A stretch of 64,000 bases of DNA from an uncultured Schlesneria sp. (GTDB taxonomy: Bacteria > Planctomycetota > Planctomycetia > Planctomycetales > Planctomycetaceae). Of this stretch, positions 1 to 9,474 are shown in pieces (the stretch's first letter is position 1; each line of letters opens with the position of its first letter). A program made the position numbers and the translations under genes. The stretch is from assembly GCA_903904835.1 (NCBI GenBank), contig CAIVEI010000097.1, positions 1-64,000 of the forward strand. Reading direction: 5' to 3'. A model generated the notes under the pieces. It saw only the letters and a list, made by a program, of their open reading frames with translations. It did no database searches and was not told the DNA's origin.

Positions 1-22
1 GGGAATAAGTTTAACTGGGGAC

Positions 23-48
23 AAGATCCCTCGCTTGCGCGTCGGGCT
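23..48. repeat. Half copy of dispersed hairpin repeat
   Basis: This 26-base stretch matches the right arm of the inverted repeat at 60843-60868 at 24 of 26 positions and in the same orientation. It lies just beyond the stop of the ferredoxin gene, so it may be part of a terminator-like hairpin whose other arm lies outside the window. The shared core begins AAGATCCCTCGCTTG and ends GTCGGGCT. Confidence 0.6.
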
Positions 49-63
49 AACGAATAATCCGGG

Positions 64-471
64 CTATTCTTCCTTCGTCGTCCATTCCGGGGGCGGAGAA
101 ATTTCCGGTGTAGGAACCGAACCTGGGTTCGGGCGACCACTCCCCTGCACACGACTGATGCAGCGAACGCTGATGTCGTTCTCACACAGCATCTGACAAC
201 TCAGGCGAACTCCACTGATTCCCTTGGCAATCAGCAGGTTCTTTTCGGCCATCGTCATTTCTGACGGGTCTCCAGCAAGTACTTCAACCCGGCACGTCGT
301 GCAACGAGCGTTACCGCCACAGGCATGAAGTTGATCAACTCCCGCATCCTCAGAAAGCGCGAGAACCAGCCTCTTCCCTAGCGGGACTTCGAATTCGCCA
401 AATCCTTCAACGGTCAGCTTGGGCACGAGATCACCTTCATCAAATACGCGCGGGAATGTGGACACCACCAT
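64..471 (-). CDS. 2Fe-2S ferredoxin
   Basis: A soluble plant-type ferredoxin of 135 residues that would carry one 2Fe-2S cluster and shuttle single electrons. The cluster ligands are visible as CGGNARCTTC at about residues 51-60, with the fourth cysteine in LSCQ near residue 92; the spacing fits the fer2 family. The start is an ATG at 471. The C-terminal 25 residues are rich in proline and polar residues and are probably disordered. It lies 122 bases downstream of the lipoate ligase in the same direction as the 2-oxoglutarate dehydrogenase genes and may be co-transcribed. The electron partner cannot be told from the sequence; the neighbourhood suggests, without proof, a link to 2-oxoacid metabolism or lipoyl assembly. 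Confidence 0.9.
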   Translation of the reverse strand: MVVSTFPRVFDEGDLVPKLTVEGFGEFEVPLGKRLVLALSEDAGVDQLHACGGNARCTTCRVEVLAGDPSEMTMAEKNLLIAKGISGVRLSCQMLCENDISVRCISRVQGSGRPNPGSVPTPEISPPPEWTTKEE

Positions 472-593
472 TCAACACAACAAACAGAGTGCAACGATCC
501 TGAAGTCAGAGCGACAAGTCAATCGACCGACGTTTTGGATTCTCTCGCCGTGGAGATATCGGGCCAAGCCGACATTTCCACTGGATCAATCTT

Positions 594-1427
594 TCATAGC
601 TTCCAGTCGGGAGAACTATATCGAGACTCGGCAATCTTGCGAGTTTCTTCCAGCAATTTCACGGGGCATTCCGATGGCGTGGCATTCCATGTTCTCAATA
701 GGATGCTTCGCAAGGTAACTGAATCAATTGCGAGATTCGTCACAAAATCATCATGAAGCCGAGCTTGTCGGTAATCTGGCTGACGAGAGGGATGGGCCAG
801 CGAGCGAGACAGCTTTGCCAGGTCAAAGTCGTATAACAAAGTGCCGTGATGAATGAACGACTTCCGCAGCCATCGCTGTGCGTTGCCGGAAAACTTTCGA
901 CCACGCCAAACCAGGTCGCTTGTTCCGAGAACGGAAATATCTGGTAATACAGAGCGAAGCCCGGCCGCAGTGCGTTCCATCAGCTCCGTCGTCACGCGAG
1001 CAATTCCCAACGCCCGATGCGTCTCAGTCAGCGGCAAAGCGAGTGAATAACAAAGACAACCGGGTCCAAGGAGAACCGTTCCCCCGCCGCTTGATCGACG
1101 AAGGATGGGAATTCGTTCGGTTTTACAAAACTCGACGTTCACTTCGGACTCTGCCCGGTTTGATCGACCCAGCACGACGAGGTATTCCGTCGGTTCCCAG
1201 ATCCGCAGGCAAGCCCTCAAAGGGTCGGCTTCGACATCGGCCAACATCGCTTCGTCGAGTGCCAGATTTTCAATATCAGCCGACAACGTGACGTCGTAAG
1301 CAATCAGAGATTTCGGCCAGATCAGTTCATCCAAAAGTGTTTCGGGCATGTTTTTGTCGTGAATTGTTGCAACGCGCGATCGGCGAACCTGTTCGAAACC
1401 CATCCCGCGACGCGCGTGAAAATTCAC
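594..1427 (-). CDS. lplA: Lipoate-protein ligase A family protein
   Basis: Likely attaches lipoate (or octanoate) to lysines of lipoyl domains such as that of SucB. The family signatures are RRSSGGGTVLLGPG for the lipoate/adenylate pocket and GRKFSGNAQR followed by HHGTLL, where the lysine is the one conserved in LplA enzymes. The position where LipM-type octanoyltransferases have their catalytic cysteine reads GTSDL here, which favours a ligase. At 277 residues it lacks the C-terminal accessory domain of E. coli LplA. The GTG at 1427 overlaps the lpd stop as GTGA, which suggests translational coupling; the first 26 residues look unconserved, so the ATG at 1349 is a real alternative start. 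The gene position after sucA-sucB-lpd fits its role. Confidence 0.85.
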   Translation of the reverse strand: MNFHARRGMGFEQVRRSRVATIHDKNMPETLLDELIWPKSLIAYDVTLSADIENLALDEAMLADVEADPLRACLRIWEPTEYLVVLGRSNRAESEVNVEFCKTERIPILRRSSGGGTVLLGPGCLCYSLALPLTETHRALGIARVTTELMERTAAGLRSVLPDISVLGTSDLVWRGRKFSGNAQRWLRKSFIHHGTLLYDFDLAKLSRSLAHPSRQPDYRQARLHDDFVTNLAIDSVTLRSILLRTWNATPSECPVKLLEETRKIAESRYSSPDWKL

Positions 1428-2809
1428 ATATGGATCGCGCGGCCATCGACGGCGAATGCGGCTTCTTTGATGGCTTCTGACAAGGTTGGATGAGCGTGGC
1501 TGGTTCGAGCGATATCCTCGCTGCTCGCACCAAACTCGATTGCCGCTGCTGCTTCTGCAATCAGGTCACCAGCGTGAGCACCGATGATGTGCACGCCCAA
1601 AACCCGATCGGTTTCGGCATGAGCCAGAATCTTGACACGTCCCTCGGTCCGGCCAATCGCTTTGGCTCGACCGTTCGCCATGAACGGGAATACTCCTTTT
1701 TTATAAGGAACTCCTGAATCTTTAAGCTGTTCTTCGGTTTTGCCAACACTGGCGATCTCGGGATCAGTGTAGACCACGCCGGGGATCGCGTCGTAATTTA
1801 CATGACAATATTTTCCGGCAAGACCCTCGGCACAGGCGACCCCTTCGTCTTCGGCTTTGTGGGCGAGCATGGCGCCTGGAACGCAATCGCCAATTGCATA
1901 AATGCCGGGGATTGACGTTTCGAAGCTGTGCGGATCGATCGTGATGAAACCGCGTTGGTTCCGGGCCACATTCAATTTTTCCAGGCCAATATCGTTCGTG
2001 TTGGGGAGTCGACCCACGGCGAGAAGCACTCGGTCACAGTCGATCGGCGGTTGGCCATCGCATTCGACGACGCAACGTCCCGCGACAACTTTGGCACCTG
2101 TGACACGCATCCCCAGACGAAACTCTAATCCCTGCTTCTGCAGAATCTTTTGAGCTTCCGTGGCGATCTCGGTATCCATCCCCGGCAGAATTCGATTGAG
2201 GTATTCCAGGACCGTCACCTTGGACCCCAGCCGCGACCAGACGCAACCGAGCTCAAGACCGATCACACCCGCTCCAATCACCACAAGGTGTTTTGGAACT
2301 TCGGGGTAAGCAAGAGCTTCAGTACTGGTTCCAATCAGGTTTCCATCAACTTCGACCCCTTTGAGAGGTGCCGAATAGCTTCCTGTCGCGATAATGATTT
2401 TCTTGCAGGTCAGTTCTACGGGCTCTGGACCGTCGACCGAAACCTTACCGGGTGCGACAATGCGACCTTTGCCAGTATAACGCGTGATCTTGTTCTTGCG
2501 AAACAGTCCCGCAATGCCGTTCGTCAGGGTCGATACGACTCCGTCTTTCCGCTTCATCATCGCGGCAAGATCGAGCTTTACCCCCTCGACACCGACGCCA
2601 TACTCGGCCAGGTGATGCTGGGCCATCTGGTAAAGTTCGCTCGCTTCCAACAGCGCTTTGCTCGGGATACAGCCGATACGAAGGCAGGTTCCGCCTAATG
2701 CCCCTTCAAATTCGACGACGCCAACATTCATCCCCAGTTGTGCTGCTCGAATCGCAGCAACGTATCCACCCGGGCCGGCACCGATCACAACCACATCATG
2801 TTCAGGCAT
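1424..2809 (-). CDS. lpd: Dihydrolipoyl dehydrogenase (E3)
   Basis: FAD-dependent enzyme that reoxidises dihydrolipoyl groups of 2-oxoacid dehydrogenase complexes and reduces NAD. About 461 residues, the normal length. Visible are the N-terminal FAD-binding GAGPGGYVAAIRAA, the redox-active disulfide in GGTCLRIGCIPSK, the NAD-binding GAGVIGLELG near the middle, the FAD-binding GDCVPGAMLAHKA, and the C-terminal HAHPTLSEA with the catalytic histidine. The ATG at 2809 is preferred to the GTG at 2821 because the family begins two or three residues before the hydrophobic VVVIGAG strand and GGA lies upstream. Third gene of the sucA-sucB-lpd group, 163 bases after sucB. Confidence 0.96.
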   Translation of the reverse strand: MPEHDVVVIGAGPGGYVAAIRAAQLGMNVGVVEFEGALGGTCLRIGCIPSKALLEASELYQMAQHHLAEYGVGVEGVKLDLAAMMKRKDGVVSTLTNGIAGLFRKNKITRYTGKGRIVAPGKVSVDGPEPVELTCKKIIIATGSYSAPLKGVEVDGNLIGTSTEALAYPEVPKHLVVIGAGVIGLELGCVWSRLGSKVTVLEYLNRILPGMDTEIATEAQKILQKQGLEFRLGMRVTGAKVVAGRCVVECDGQPPIDCDRVLLAVGRLPNTNDIGLEKLNVARNQRGFITIDPHSFETSIPGIYAIGDCVPGAMLAHKAEDEGVACAEGLAGKYCHVNYDAIPGVVYTDPEIASVGKTEEQLKDSGVPYKKGVFPFMANGRAKAIGRTEGRVKILAHAETDRVLGVHIIGAHAGDLIAEAAAAIEFGASSEDIARTSHAHPTLSEAIKEAAFAVDGRAIHM

Positions 2810-2972
2810 TTTTATTTCCACAGATCATTTAGCATGTCAATCTATAAACGTTGAGGTTGTGTGCAAACAACGCGAGGCGTTCACTGACGGTGTTCGCGTT
2901 GCATAGCTACGACAGGCACGGCGATACAACGCCAATGCCTGTCAAACCCTCAAGACCATTCGTGATTCAGCG

Positions 2973-4205
2973 TCAGACATCCAGGAGCAGTCGAACAGGG
3001 TTCTCAAGGCAATCCTTGATTCGTTTCAGGAATGAAACTGCCTCGCGACCGTCTACGATCCGATGATCGTAGGTCAAAGCCAGGTACATCATCGGACGAA
3101 TCACAACCTGACCGTCGCGAGCCACCGGGCGATCCTGGATCGCGTGCATCCCCAAGACACCACTTTGCGGAGGATTCACGATGGGGGTCGACAACAGTGA
3201 GCCGTAAACGCCGCCGTTCGTGATCGTGAACGTGCCTCCCGTCAGTTCCTGCGGGCTGAGCGTATTCTCTTTCACTTTATTTGCAAACACGGCAATTGCC
3301 TGTTCGATCTGTGCGAACCCCATACGCTCAGCATTTCGAAGAACGGGAACGACCAATCCTTTTCCACCGCCGATTGCGATGCCAATATCAAAATAGTTGT
3401 GATAGACGATTTCCGTCCCTTGAATCTCAGCATTGATCGCCGGGTATGTTTGTAGTGCGTCGATCGAGGCCTTGACGAAAAACGACATGAATCCAAGCTT
3501 GATCCCATACCGCTGGGTAAACGCATCTTGATGCTGTTTGCGGAGGTCCATGATTGCGGTCATGTCGACTTCGTTAAACGTCGTTAGCAACGCGGCATTG
3601 GTTTGTGCTTCCACCAGCCGAGACGCAATCCGTTTTCGGATCGGGCTCATCATCTGGCGTTTCTCTGAACGCTCGCCAGCAGCAATCGTACGAACGGTTT
3701 CCACGACCGGTGCGACAACAGGGGCGACTGGAACTGGTTTTGAAACGGCTGTCGACGGCGTTGACGCCACTTGTCGCTGAACATCTTCCTTCAGCATTCG
3801 ACCGCCAGGCCCCGATGCTGTCACTTGTGAGGGTTTCAGCCCGTTTTCCGAGAGCGATGCCGCCGCTGCTGGCATGATTCGAACTTCGGCTGGTCCCGCA
3901 GGTTTCGATACCGATGCAACAGGCGTTGCTGTCGGTATTGATGCGGGCGTTCCTGCCGTCGCAGTTTCGTCAATCAGTGCAATCACCGCGGGAAGTTCGA
4001 TCGTGTCGCCCGGGTTAAAGAACAACTTGGTGACGACTCCCCCTTTTGGAGCGGGCCATTTAGTCGTTGCTTTATCGCTTTCGAGTTCCACAAGTTCGCC
4101 ATCGGCGGCAATCGTCTGGCCAACTTGTTTCAACCATTCCACAACAACGACCTCAGAGACCGAATCTCCGAAATCACCCTTTTTCAACTGCACTTCGACT
4201 GTCAT
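2973..4205 (-). CDS. sucB: Dihydrolipoyl succinyltransferase (E2 of 2-oxoglutarate dehydrogenase)
   Basis: Core of the 2-oxoglutarate dehydrogenase complex; transfers succinyl from lipoyl to CoA. About 410 residues. The N-terminal lipoyl domain carries the lipoylation lysine in [11 protein letters not shown] near residue 44. A proline/alanine/valine-rich linker follows, then a peripheral subunit-binding domain ([15 protein letters not shown]...[11 protein letters not shown]), a second linker and the catalytic domain ending with [11 protein letters not shown], whose histidine is the active-site base. The ATG at 4205 is chosen because it opens [10 protein letters not shown] directly at the lipoyl fold and has AGGAAAAGGAAG upstream; a longer reading frame back to 4247 adds 14 unconserved residues. 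It lies about 50 bases downstream of sucA. Confidence 0.95.
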   Translation of the reverse strand: MTVEVQLKKGDFGDSVSEVVVVEWLKQVGQTIAADGELVELESDKATTKWPAPKGGVVTKLFFNPGDTIELPAVIALIDETATAGTPASIPTATPVASVSKPAGPAEVRIMPAAAASLSENGLKPSQVTASGPGGRMLKEDVQRQVASTPSTAVSKPVPVAPVVAPVVETVRTIAAGERSEKRQMMSPIRKRIASRLVEAQTNAALLTTFNEVDMTAIMDLRKQHQDAFTQRYGIKLGFMSFFVKASIDALQTYPAINAEIQGTEIVYHNYFDIGIAIGGGKGLVVPVLRNAERMGFAQIEQAIAVFANKVKENTLSPQELTGGTFTITNGGVYGSLLSTPIVNPPQSGVLGMHAIQDRPVARDGQVVIRPMMYLALTYDHRIVDGREAVSFLKRIKDCLENPVRLLLDV

Positions 4206-4256
4206 ATGACTTCGTCTTCCTTTTCCTGTCAGAACAGGGTTGTTCAACGTGATCGA

Positions 4257-7175
4257 CTAGTGATGGCCTGATGCCTTTGTCGATGGACCAATGACCTTCG
4301 TCAAAATCTCGTTCTGCTCGATATCGTGACTTTTATGAGATCCCGTCGCGGGGCTTGCAGATGCCGGCCGAGCCACACCCGTAAACGGATATCGACGGAA
4401 GATTGCTTCACCCCAGAGAACTCGAAGGAATCGCCATGCCCCCATGTTCTCAGGTTCTTCTTGAGCCCAGACAACCGGGGTCCCTTCCGGATAATTCGAA
4501 AGAAGCTGTTCCAGTTCCCGTTCCGGGACCGGATAAAGCTGTTCCAATCGCAAAATTGCGATGTCATTTCGCTGTAATTCTTCGCGGCGATCGGCCAGTT
4601 CGTAATAAATCTTGCCGGAACACAGGACAATCTGTCGAACTTCGCTGGCCGGACGGTCGAGCGCGTCGGGTAATACTCGTCGGAACGTCCCCGTTGCGAG
4701 ATCGCTCATTGGTGAAACAGCATTACGCATCCGCAACATCTCTTTCGGCGTCATCACGATCAACGGCTTCCGCCACTTTCGATGGACTTGCCGACGCAAC
4801 ACGTGAAAGATCTGAGCGGGGGTTGTCGGGTAGACAATCTGAACATTGTCTTCCGCAGCCAGTTGCAGGAATCGTTCGAGACGGGCACTCGAATGCTCAG
4901 GGCCATTCCCTTCAAAGCCATGCGGCAGCAGCAGAACCAGTCCGCTCAGTCGGTTCCACTTGTCCTCCGCGCTGACGATGAATTGGTCGATGATGACCTG
5001 GGCAACGTTGACGAAGTCGCCGAACTGAGCTTCCCAGCAAACCAGACCGTCGGGAGTATCAAGGCTGTAGCCATATTCGTACCCAAGTACGCCTGCCTCG
5101 CACAGGCAACTGTTCACAACCTCGATCGGTGCCTGATCTGGTGACAGATGGGCCAAAGGCATGTATGTCCGGTCGTTTTCATAATCGTGAATCACTGCGT
5201 GACGGTGGCCGAAAGTCCCACGCTCCGCATCCTGGCCATGCAGCCGAATACGATGCCCTTCAACGCTAAGCGTGGCGAACGCCAGAGCTTCACCACTCGC
5301 CCAGTCAAGAGGTTGCTTGCCTTGGGCGATGGCCAGTCGCTTGGTCATGATCGCCAGCGTGCTTTGAGGATTGACGATTTTGGGGTGAGGATGAAAGTCC
5401 TCAGGAATGACCGTCATTTTTTCTAACAACGCGGCCAGCTTGTCGACGCTGACACCTGTATCGACTTCCGGAATACCGGCTTCGTTTCCACCGAGGTATC
5501 CACGCCACGTCCCTTGGAGCATGTCCCACCGATGCTCATAATTCGGGCCGTTCGCGACCTCAAGTTCTGATTCCAGTTGCTGCCGATGAGCAAACTGCAA
5601 ACGGTTCGCCTCTTCTTCGGTAATGCCACCCATCTTCAGCATTTGATCAAGATAGCTTTGCCCCACTTTTTTGCGGGATTTAATCTGACGGTACATGACC
5701 GGCTGGGTGAATGACGGTTCGTCGTTTTCGTTATGTCCGCGCAACCGATAGCAGTACATGTCAATGACGACATCGCTATGAAACTGCTGCCGAAAATCCA
5801 TGGCGAGACGAATGACCTGTGCCACCGCTTCCGGATCTTCGCCATTCACGTGGAAAATCGGAATTTGCAGCATCTTGGCGACATCGGTTGCATAGGGGGT
5901 CGAACGAGCCTGTGCAGGGCCGGTCGTAAAACCGATCTGATTGTTCACGACAACGTGAATCGTGCCGCCGATTCGAGTTGCTTCGAGTGAATTGAGATTC
6001 AATGTTTCTTGGATGATGCCTTCACCTGCGAATGCTGCGTCGCCGTGGATCAGCAGGCAGACAACTTTCTCGCGAGCGACATCACCATTTCGGTCTTGTT
6101 TCGCGCGAACGCGGCCCATCGCAACAGCGTTCACAAACTCCAGATGGCTTGGGTTGAAACAGAGCGAAAGGTGCATTTTTCGCCCGTCGCCCGAATGCCA
6201 GTCGTTGCTGTATCCCAGATGGTATTTGACATCACCACGGCCCGTATTCAGTTCGGGGTCCAGATCAGCAAATTCGCGGAAGATCGCTCGCGGCGCCTTC
6301 CCCATAATGCTCGCAAGGACATTCAGCCGACCTCGATGTGCCATCCCGAGGACGATCTCTTCCACCCCTTGATCCGCAGCCTGATAAATAGCCAGCTCCA
6401 ACAATGGAATCAGGGTCTCGGCCCCTTCCAGGGAAAAGCTTTTGGCACCTTTGAATTTGTTGAGGATGAATTCTTCGAAGACAACGGCATCGCTCAGACG
6501 CTTCAAAATCCGTTTTTGCTCCTGCAGCGTCAATTGAATCCGGTTTTCGGTGGACTCCATCCGATTCTGCAACCACTCGCGAACTCGCATGTCATCGATG
6601 TGCATGAACTGAACACCGATCGAACGGCAATAGGTATTCCGCATCCATTGAGTGACTTCGCGGACGGTGCGAAAATTCTGGCCTGAAGCAGACATCGTCG
6701 AAACCTGACGTTCCATGTCTGCTTCTGTCAAACCACAACTGAACGGATCAAGTTCGGTGACTTTTGGTCGCGGCTGACCCAGGGGATCAATGTCAGCGAC
6801 GTAATGACCCATCACACGGTAATTTCGGATGAGCCGCTCGACTCGTTCTTGCAGAATTGCATAGTCCAGTTGAATTGGACTGACGACTCCGGAACCGACC
6901 GACGGAGCCCGGAACAAGCTCGGGTCATGCAGTTCTCCGCCTGCCCGAGTCTGGCTGTCGACGATCTGCTGAAAATAAACCTGCCAATCCTGCGTGACTG
7001 AGCTTGGATCGTTTAGATAATCCAAATACAGGGCTTCCACATACGTCAGGTTTGAGTCGTGGCTGGTCATTCCACCCCCGTCGTCCGTAAACGCATGATC
7101 GCCATTGCGCGAACCATTAGAAGATGCCGAACTCTTCGAAGAAGAGCGACTCGAAAGCGTATCTGATGGACTCAT
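4257..7175 (-). CDS. sucA: 2-oxoglutarate dehydrogenase E1
   Basis: Thiamine-diphosphate-dependent decarboxylase of the TCA cycle; about 972 residues, slightly longer than the E. coli enzyme because of a serine/asparagine-rich N-terminal extension. Recognisable are the N-terminal SucA helix (YVEALYLDYLNDP), GMAHRGRLNVL, HGDAAFAGEGI and NNQIGFTT for cofactor and substrate binding, and the C-terminal LLPHGFEGNGPEHSSARLERFL segment. The start is taken as the ATG at 7175 (MSPSDTLSS); the open frame continues upstream to 7340 but that part has no resemblance to the family. No strong Shine-Dalgarno is seen. It is the first gene of the operon and is divergent from the DEAD-box helicase. Confidence 0.95.
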   Translation of the reverse strand: MSPSDTLSSRSSSKSSASSNGSRNGDHAFTDDGGGMTSHDSNLTYVEALYLDYLNDPSSVTQDWQVYFQQIVDSQTRAGGELHDPSLFRAPSVGSGVVSPIQLDYAILQERVERLIRNYRVMGHYVADIDPLGQPRPKVTELDPFSCGLTEADMERQVSTMSASGQNFRTVREVTQWMRNTYCRSIGVQFMHIDDMRVREWLQNRMESTENRIQLTLQEQKRILKRLSDAVVFEEFILNKFKGAKSFSLEGAETLIPLLELAIYQAADQGVEEIVLGMAHRGRLNVLASIMGKAPRAIFREFADLDPELNTGRGDVKYHLGYSNDWHSGDGRKMHLSLCFNPSHLEFVNAVAMGRVRAKQDRNGDVAREKVVCLLIHGDAAFAGEGIIQETLNLNSLEATRIGGTIHVVVNNQIGFTTGPAQARSTPYATDVAKMLQIPIFHVNGEDPEAVAQVIRLAMDFRQQFHSDVVIDMYCYRLRGHNENDEPSFTQPVMYRQIKSRKKVGQSYLDQMLKMGGITEEEANRLQFAHRQQLESELEVANGPNYEHRWDMLQGTWRGYLGGNEAGIPEVDTGVSVDKLAALLEKMTVIPEDFHPHPKIVNPQSTLAIMTKRLAIAQGKQPLDWASGEALAFATLSVEGHRIRLHGQDAERGTFGHRHAVIHDYENDRTYMPLAHLSPDQAPIEVVNSCLCEAGVLGYEYGYSLDTPDGLVCWEAQFGDFVNVAQVIIDQFIVSAEDKWNRLSGLVLLLPHGFEGNGPEHSSARLERFLQLAAEDNVQIVYPTTPAQIFHVLRRQVHRKWRKPLIVMTPKEMLRMRNAVSPMSDLATGTFRRVLPDALDRPASEVRQIVLCSGKIYYELADRREELQRNDIAILRLEQLYPVPERELEQLLSNYPEGTPVVWAQEEPENMGAWRFLRVLWGEAIFRRYPFTGVARPASASPATGSHKSHDIEQNEILTKVIGPSTKASGHH

Positions 7176-7636
7176 CTTGATCGTTTCTGATCCCGAGTCA
7201 GGCGGTGGATACCCCGTACCGACCGAAAACGGTCGACGCCTCTCCACCGCATGAAATTCCAATCGAGAGAACCTGTAATTCCCAACATTAACGTGATTTC
7301 CGATCGATTTCACGTACAGATGGTGAGGCAACCAATGCACGAAATCGGAACTCGCAGTTGACTGTAGCAGACGGTATCAGGAATGGGGAGTTTGGCAAAC
7401 AGAAATTTTTCGTTCAATCTGGCAAGGGGTTGGGAAGTCAAATTGGAGTAATTCAAAACACATGGGGGTCATATCGCGGAATAAGTTGATTTTTTTGTTT
7501 TAAGTCTCGTTGCTCCTTGAAATCCAGCCCCTCCCTTTTGCGTTTCGATCGCCCGAAAGCCGTTCTCGTTTTCAGTAAAAACCGTTCTTTTTCTGGTAAG
7601 CTGGGATGATGGCCTCGTTCACGCTAGAATCATCGC
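7176..7636. other. Divergent intergenic region, sucA / RNA helicase
   Basis: Non-coding gap of about 460 bases between two divergent genes, so it must contain both promoters. The frame of sucA stays open to 7340 but reads as unconserved sequence. The helicase-proximal part is T-rich (7490-7500 and around 7590). I could not assign convincing -35/-10 boxes or a hairpin. Confidence 0.6.
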
Positions 7637-9406
7637 ATGACACAAAAATCATTTTCCGAGCTGGGACTTTCACCCGAAGTTCTCAAAGCCGTTGAGCGTA
7701 TGGGTTTCGAGCAGGCGTCGCCGATTCAGGCCGAGGCAATTCCTCCGATTATTGAAGGTCGCGACGTCATTGGGCAGTCGCAGACCGGCTCTGGCAAAAC
7801 CGCCGCGTTTGGAATTCCTGCCGTCGAACTGGCCGATCCGTCGAATCGTGCGGTCCAGGTTCTGATGATGTGCCCTACGCGGGAGCTCGCGTCACAGGTC
7901 GCTGAAGAGATCTCGAAGTTAGCTCATTTTAAAAAGGGAATACGCGAGCTGCCCATCTTTGGTGGGCAGAGTTATGACCACCAGTTTCGTGGTCTGAAGG
8001 CGGGGCCTCAGATCGTTATTGGAACTCCCGGGCGATTGATCGACCATATCAAACAAGGAACATTGTCGCTGAATTCCGTGAAGATGGTTGTCCTTGACGA
8101 AGCCGATCGAATGCTCGATATGGGCTTCCGAGATGATATTGAGAAAATTCTTGAATCGGTTCCAGAAGAACGGCAGATCGTTCTTTTCTCGGCGACCGTT
8201 CCGCCACCGATTCGTAAGATCATCGAACGGTTTACGAATAATCCGGTCACGGTCCGAATCGAAGCGACCGCGATGAATATCCCCGCCATCGAACAATCGT
8301 ATGTCGAAGTCGATTATCGATCGAAGACAGAGGTTTTGTGCCGCCTGCTGGATTTGCACGAAGTACGCTACGGTTTGGTCTTCGGGTTTACCAAGATTCA
8401 AGTTGATTCGCTCACCGAAGCGCTGATTGCTCGCGGGTACAATGCCGACAAGCTACACGGCGACATGACTCAACCGATGCGCGAACGGACGATGAAGCGA
8501 TTCCGTGATCGAAAGATCGAACTGCTTGTCGCAACAGACGTTGCGGCCCGTGGACTGGACGTCGACGACCTTGAAATCGTGTTCAATTATGAACTGCCTC
8601 ATGACGCGGAAGATTACGTCCATCGGATTGGCCGAACTGGTCGAGCCGGGAAGAGTGGCAAGGCGATCAGCCTTGTCAGCGGTCGGGAGTTTGGTCGGCT
8701 GCAACAAATTATTCGTTTCACGAAATCAAAAATTCCCAGACAGTCTGTGCCACGCCTGGAAGAGCTTGAACAAAAGCACGCCAGTCGACTCGTGGAATCA
8801 CTTCATAACACGATTCAAGCGGGAGAATTTAAGCCTCAAGATAAACTGCTCGAAGACTTGATTGAAGCAGGGCACGCCCCTGGTGAGATTGTGTCGGCGT
8901 TGATGCATTTGTTGGCCGGAGAAAGTTCTCGCGCCCCGGAGCGTATTGCAGAAGACGATCCGCGTCCGCCGCGTCGCCCTGCCAGGGATAATTCGTTCGA
9001 AAGCCGGCCGCCGCGAAACGATCGAGACGATGGCCCGCCACGGATGACGAGGCCACGCGAGACCTCAGGTCGCAGTCATTCAGGTGACCAGGCTCCTCGA
9101 ATCGACGAAACAGGAGTCTGGATCAAGTTCAATGTTGGCGATAATGCCGGTGTGACACCTGGTGATTTCGTCGGTTGCATTGCAAACGAAGCGGGTGTGC
9201 CAAGGACGGTCATTGGTGGAATTCAGATTCTGGCAACCGTCAGTTTTGTTCAAGTCGCCGTGGAGTGTGCCGATCAGATTCTCGACGCCGTTCAAGGTGT
9301 TCGCCTCAGGGGTAGACGGGTGCAAGCGACGCCAGGCCTTCCCCCCCGTCGAGAGTTCAAATCTTCCAATGACGAAACCACGCCCCGAGGACGTCGAAGA
9401 AACTAA
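7637..9406 (+). CDS. DEAD-box ATP-dependent RNA helicase
   Basis: RNA-unwinding ATPase of the DeaD/CsdA-DbpA type, 589 residues. The Q motif (FSELGLSPEVL...SPIQ) is at residues 6-31, Walker A SQTGSGKT at about 48-55, DEAD in VVLDEADRMLDMGF near 153-156, SAT near 186 and the motif VI arginine finger HRIGRTGRAG near 332. After the RecA domains comes a linker of about 70 residues rich in arginine, proline and aspartate, then a compact C-terminal domain (GVWIKFNVGDNAGVTPGDFV... to VRLRGRRVQA) resembling the DbpA-type RNA-binding domain found in DeaD and DbpA. Likely roles are ribosome assembly or cold adaptation. It stands alone on the plus strand. Confidence 0.95.
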   Translation: MTQKSFSELGLSPEVLKAVERMGFEQASPIQAEAIPPIIEGRDVIGQSQTGSGKTAAFGIPAVELADPSNRAVQVLMMCPTRELASQVAEEISKLAHFKKGIRELPIFGGQSYDHQFRGLKAGPQIVIGTPGRLIDHIKQGTLSLNSVKMVVLDEADRMLDMGFRDDIEKILESVPEERQIVLFSATVPPPIRKIIERFTNNPVTVRIEATAMNIPAIEQSYVEVDYRSKTEVLCRLLDLHEVRYGLVFGFTKIQVDSLTEALIARGYNADKLHGDMTQPMRERTMKRFRDRKIELLVATDVAARGLDVDDLEIVFNYELPHDAEDYVHRIGRTGRAGKSGKAISLVSGREFGRLQQIIRFTKSKIPRQSVPRLEELEQKHASRLVESLHNTIQAGEFKPQDKLLEDLIEAGHAPGEIVSALMHLLAGESSRAPERIAEDDPRPPRRPARDNSFESRPPRNDRDDGPPRMTRPRETSGRSHSGDQAPRIDETGVWIKFNVGDNAGVTPGDFVGCIANEAGVPRTVIGGIQILATVSFVQVAVECADQILDAVQGVRLRGRRVQATPGLPPRREFKSSNDETTPRGRRRN

Positions 9407-9474
9407 AGCGATACCGTTTCGAGGTTTGGAAATTGACATGAATCAATTTTAGGACCGTCTGAACCGTTGGGGTA

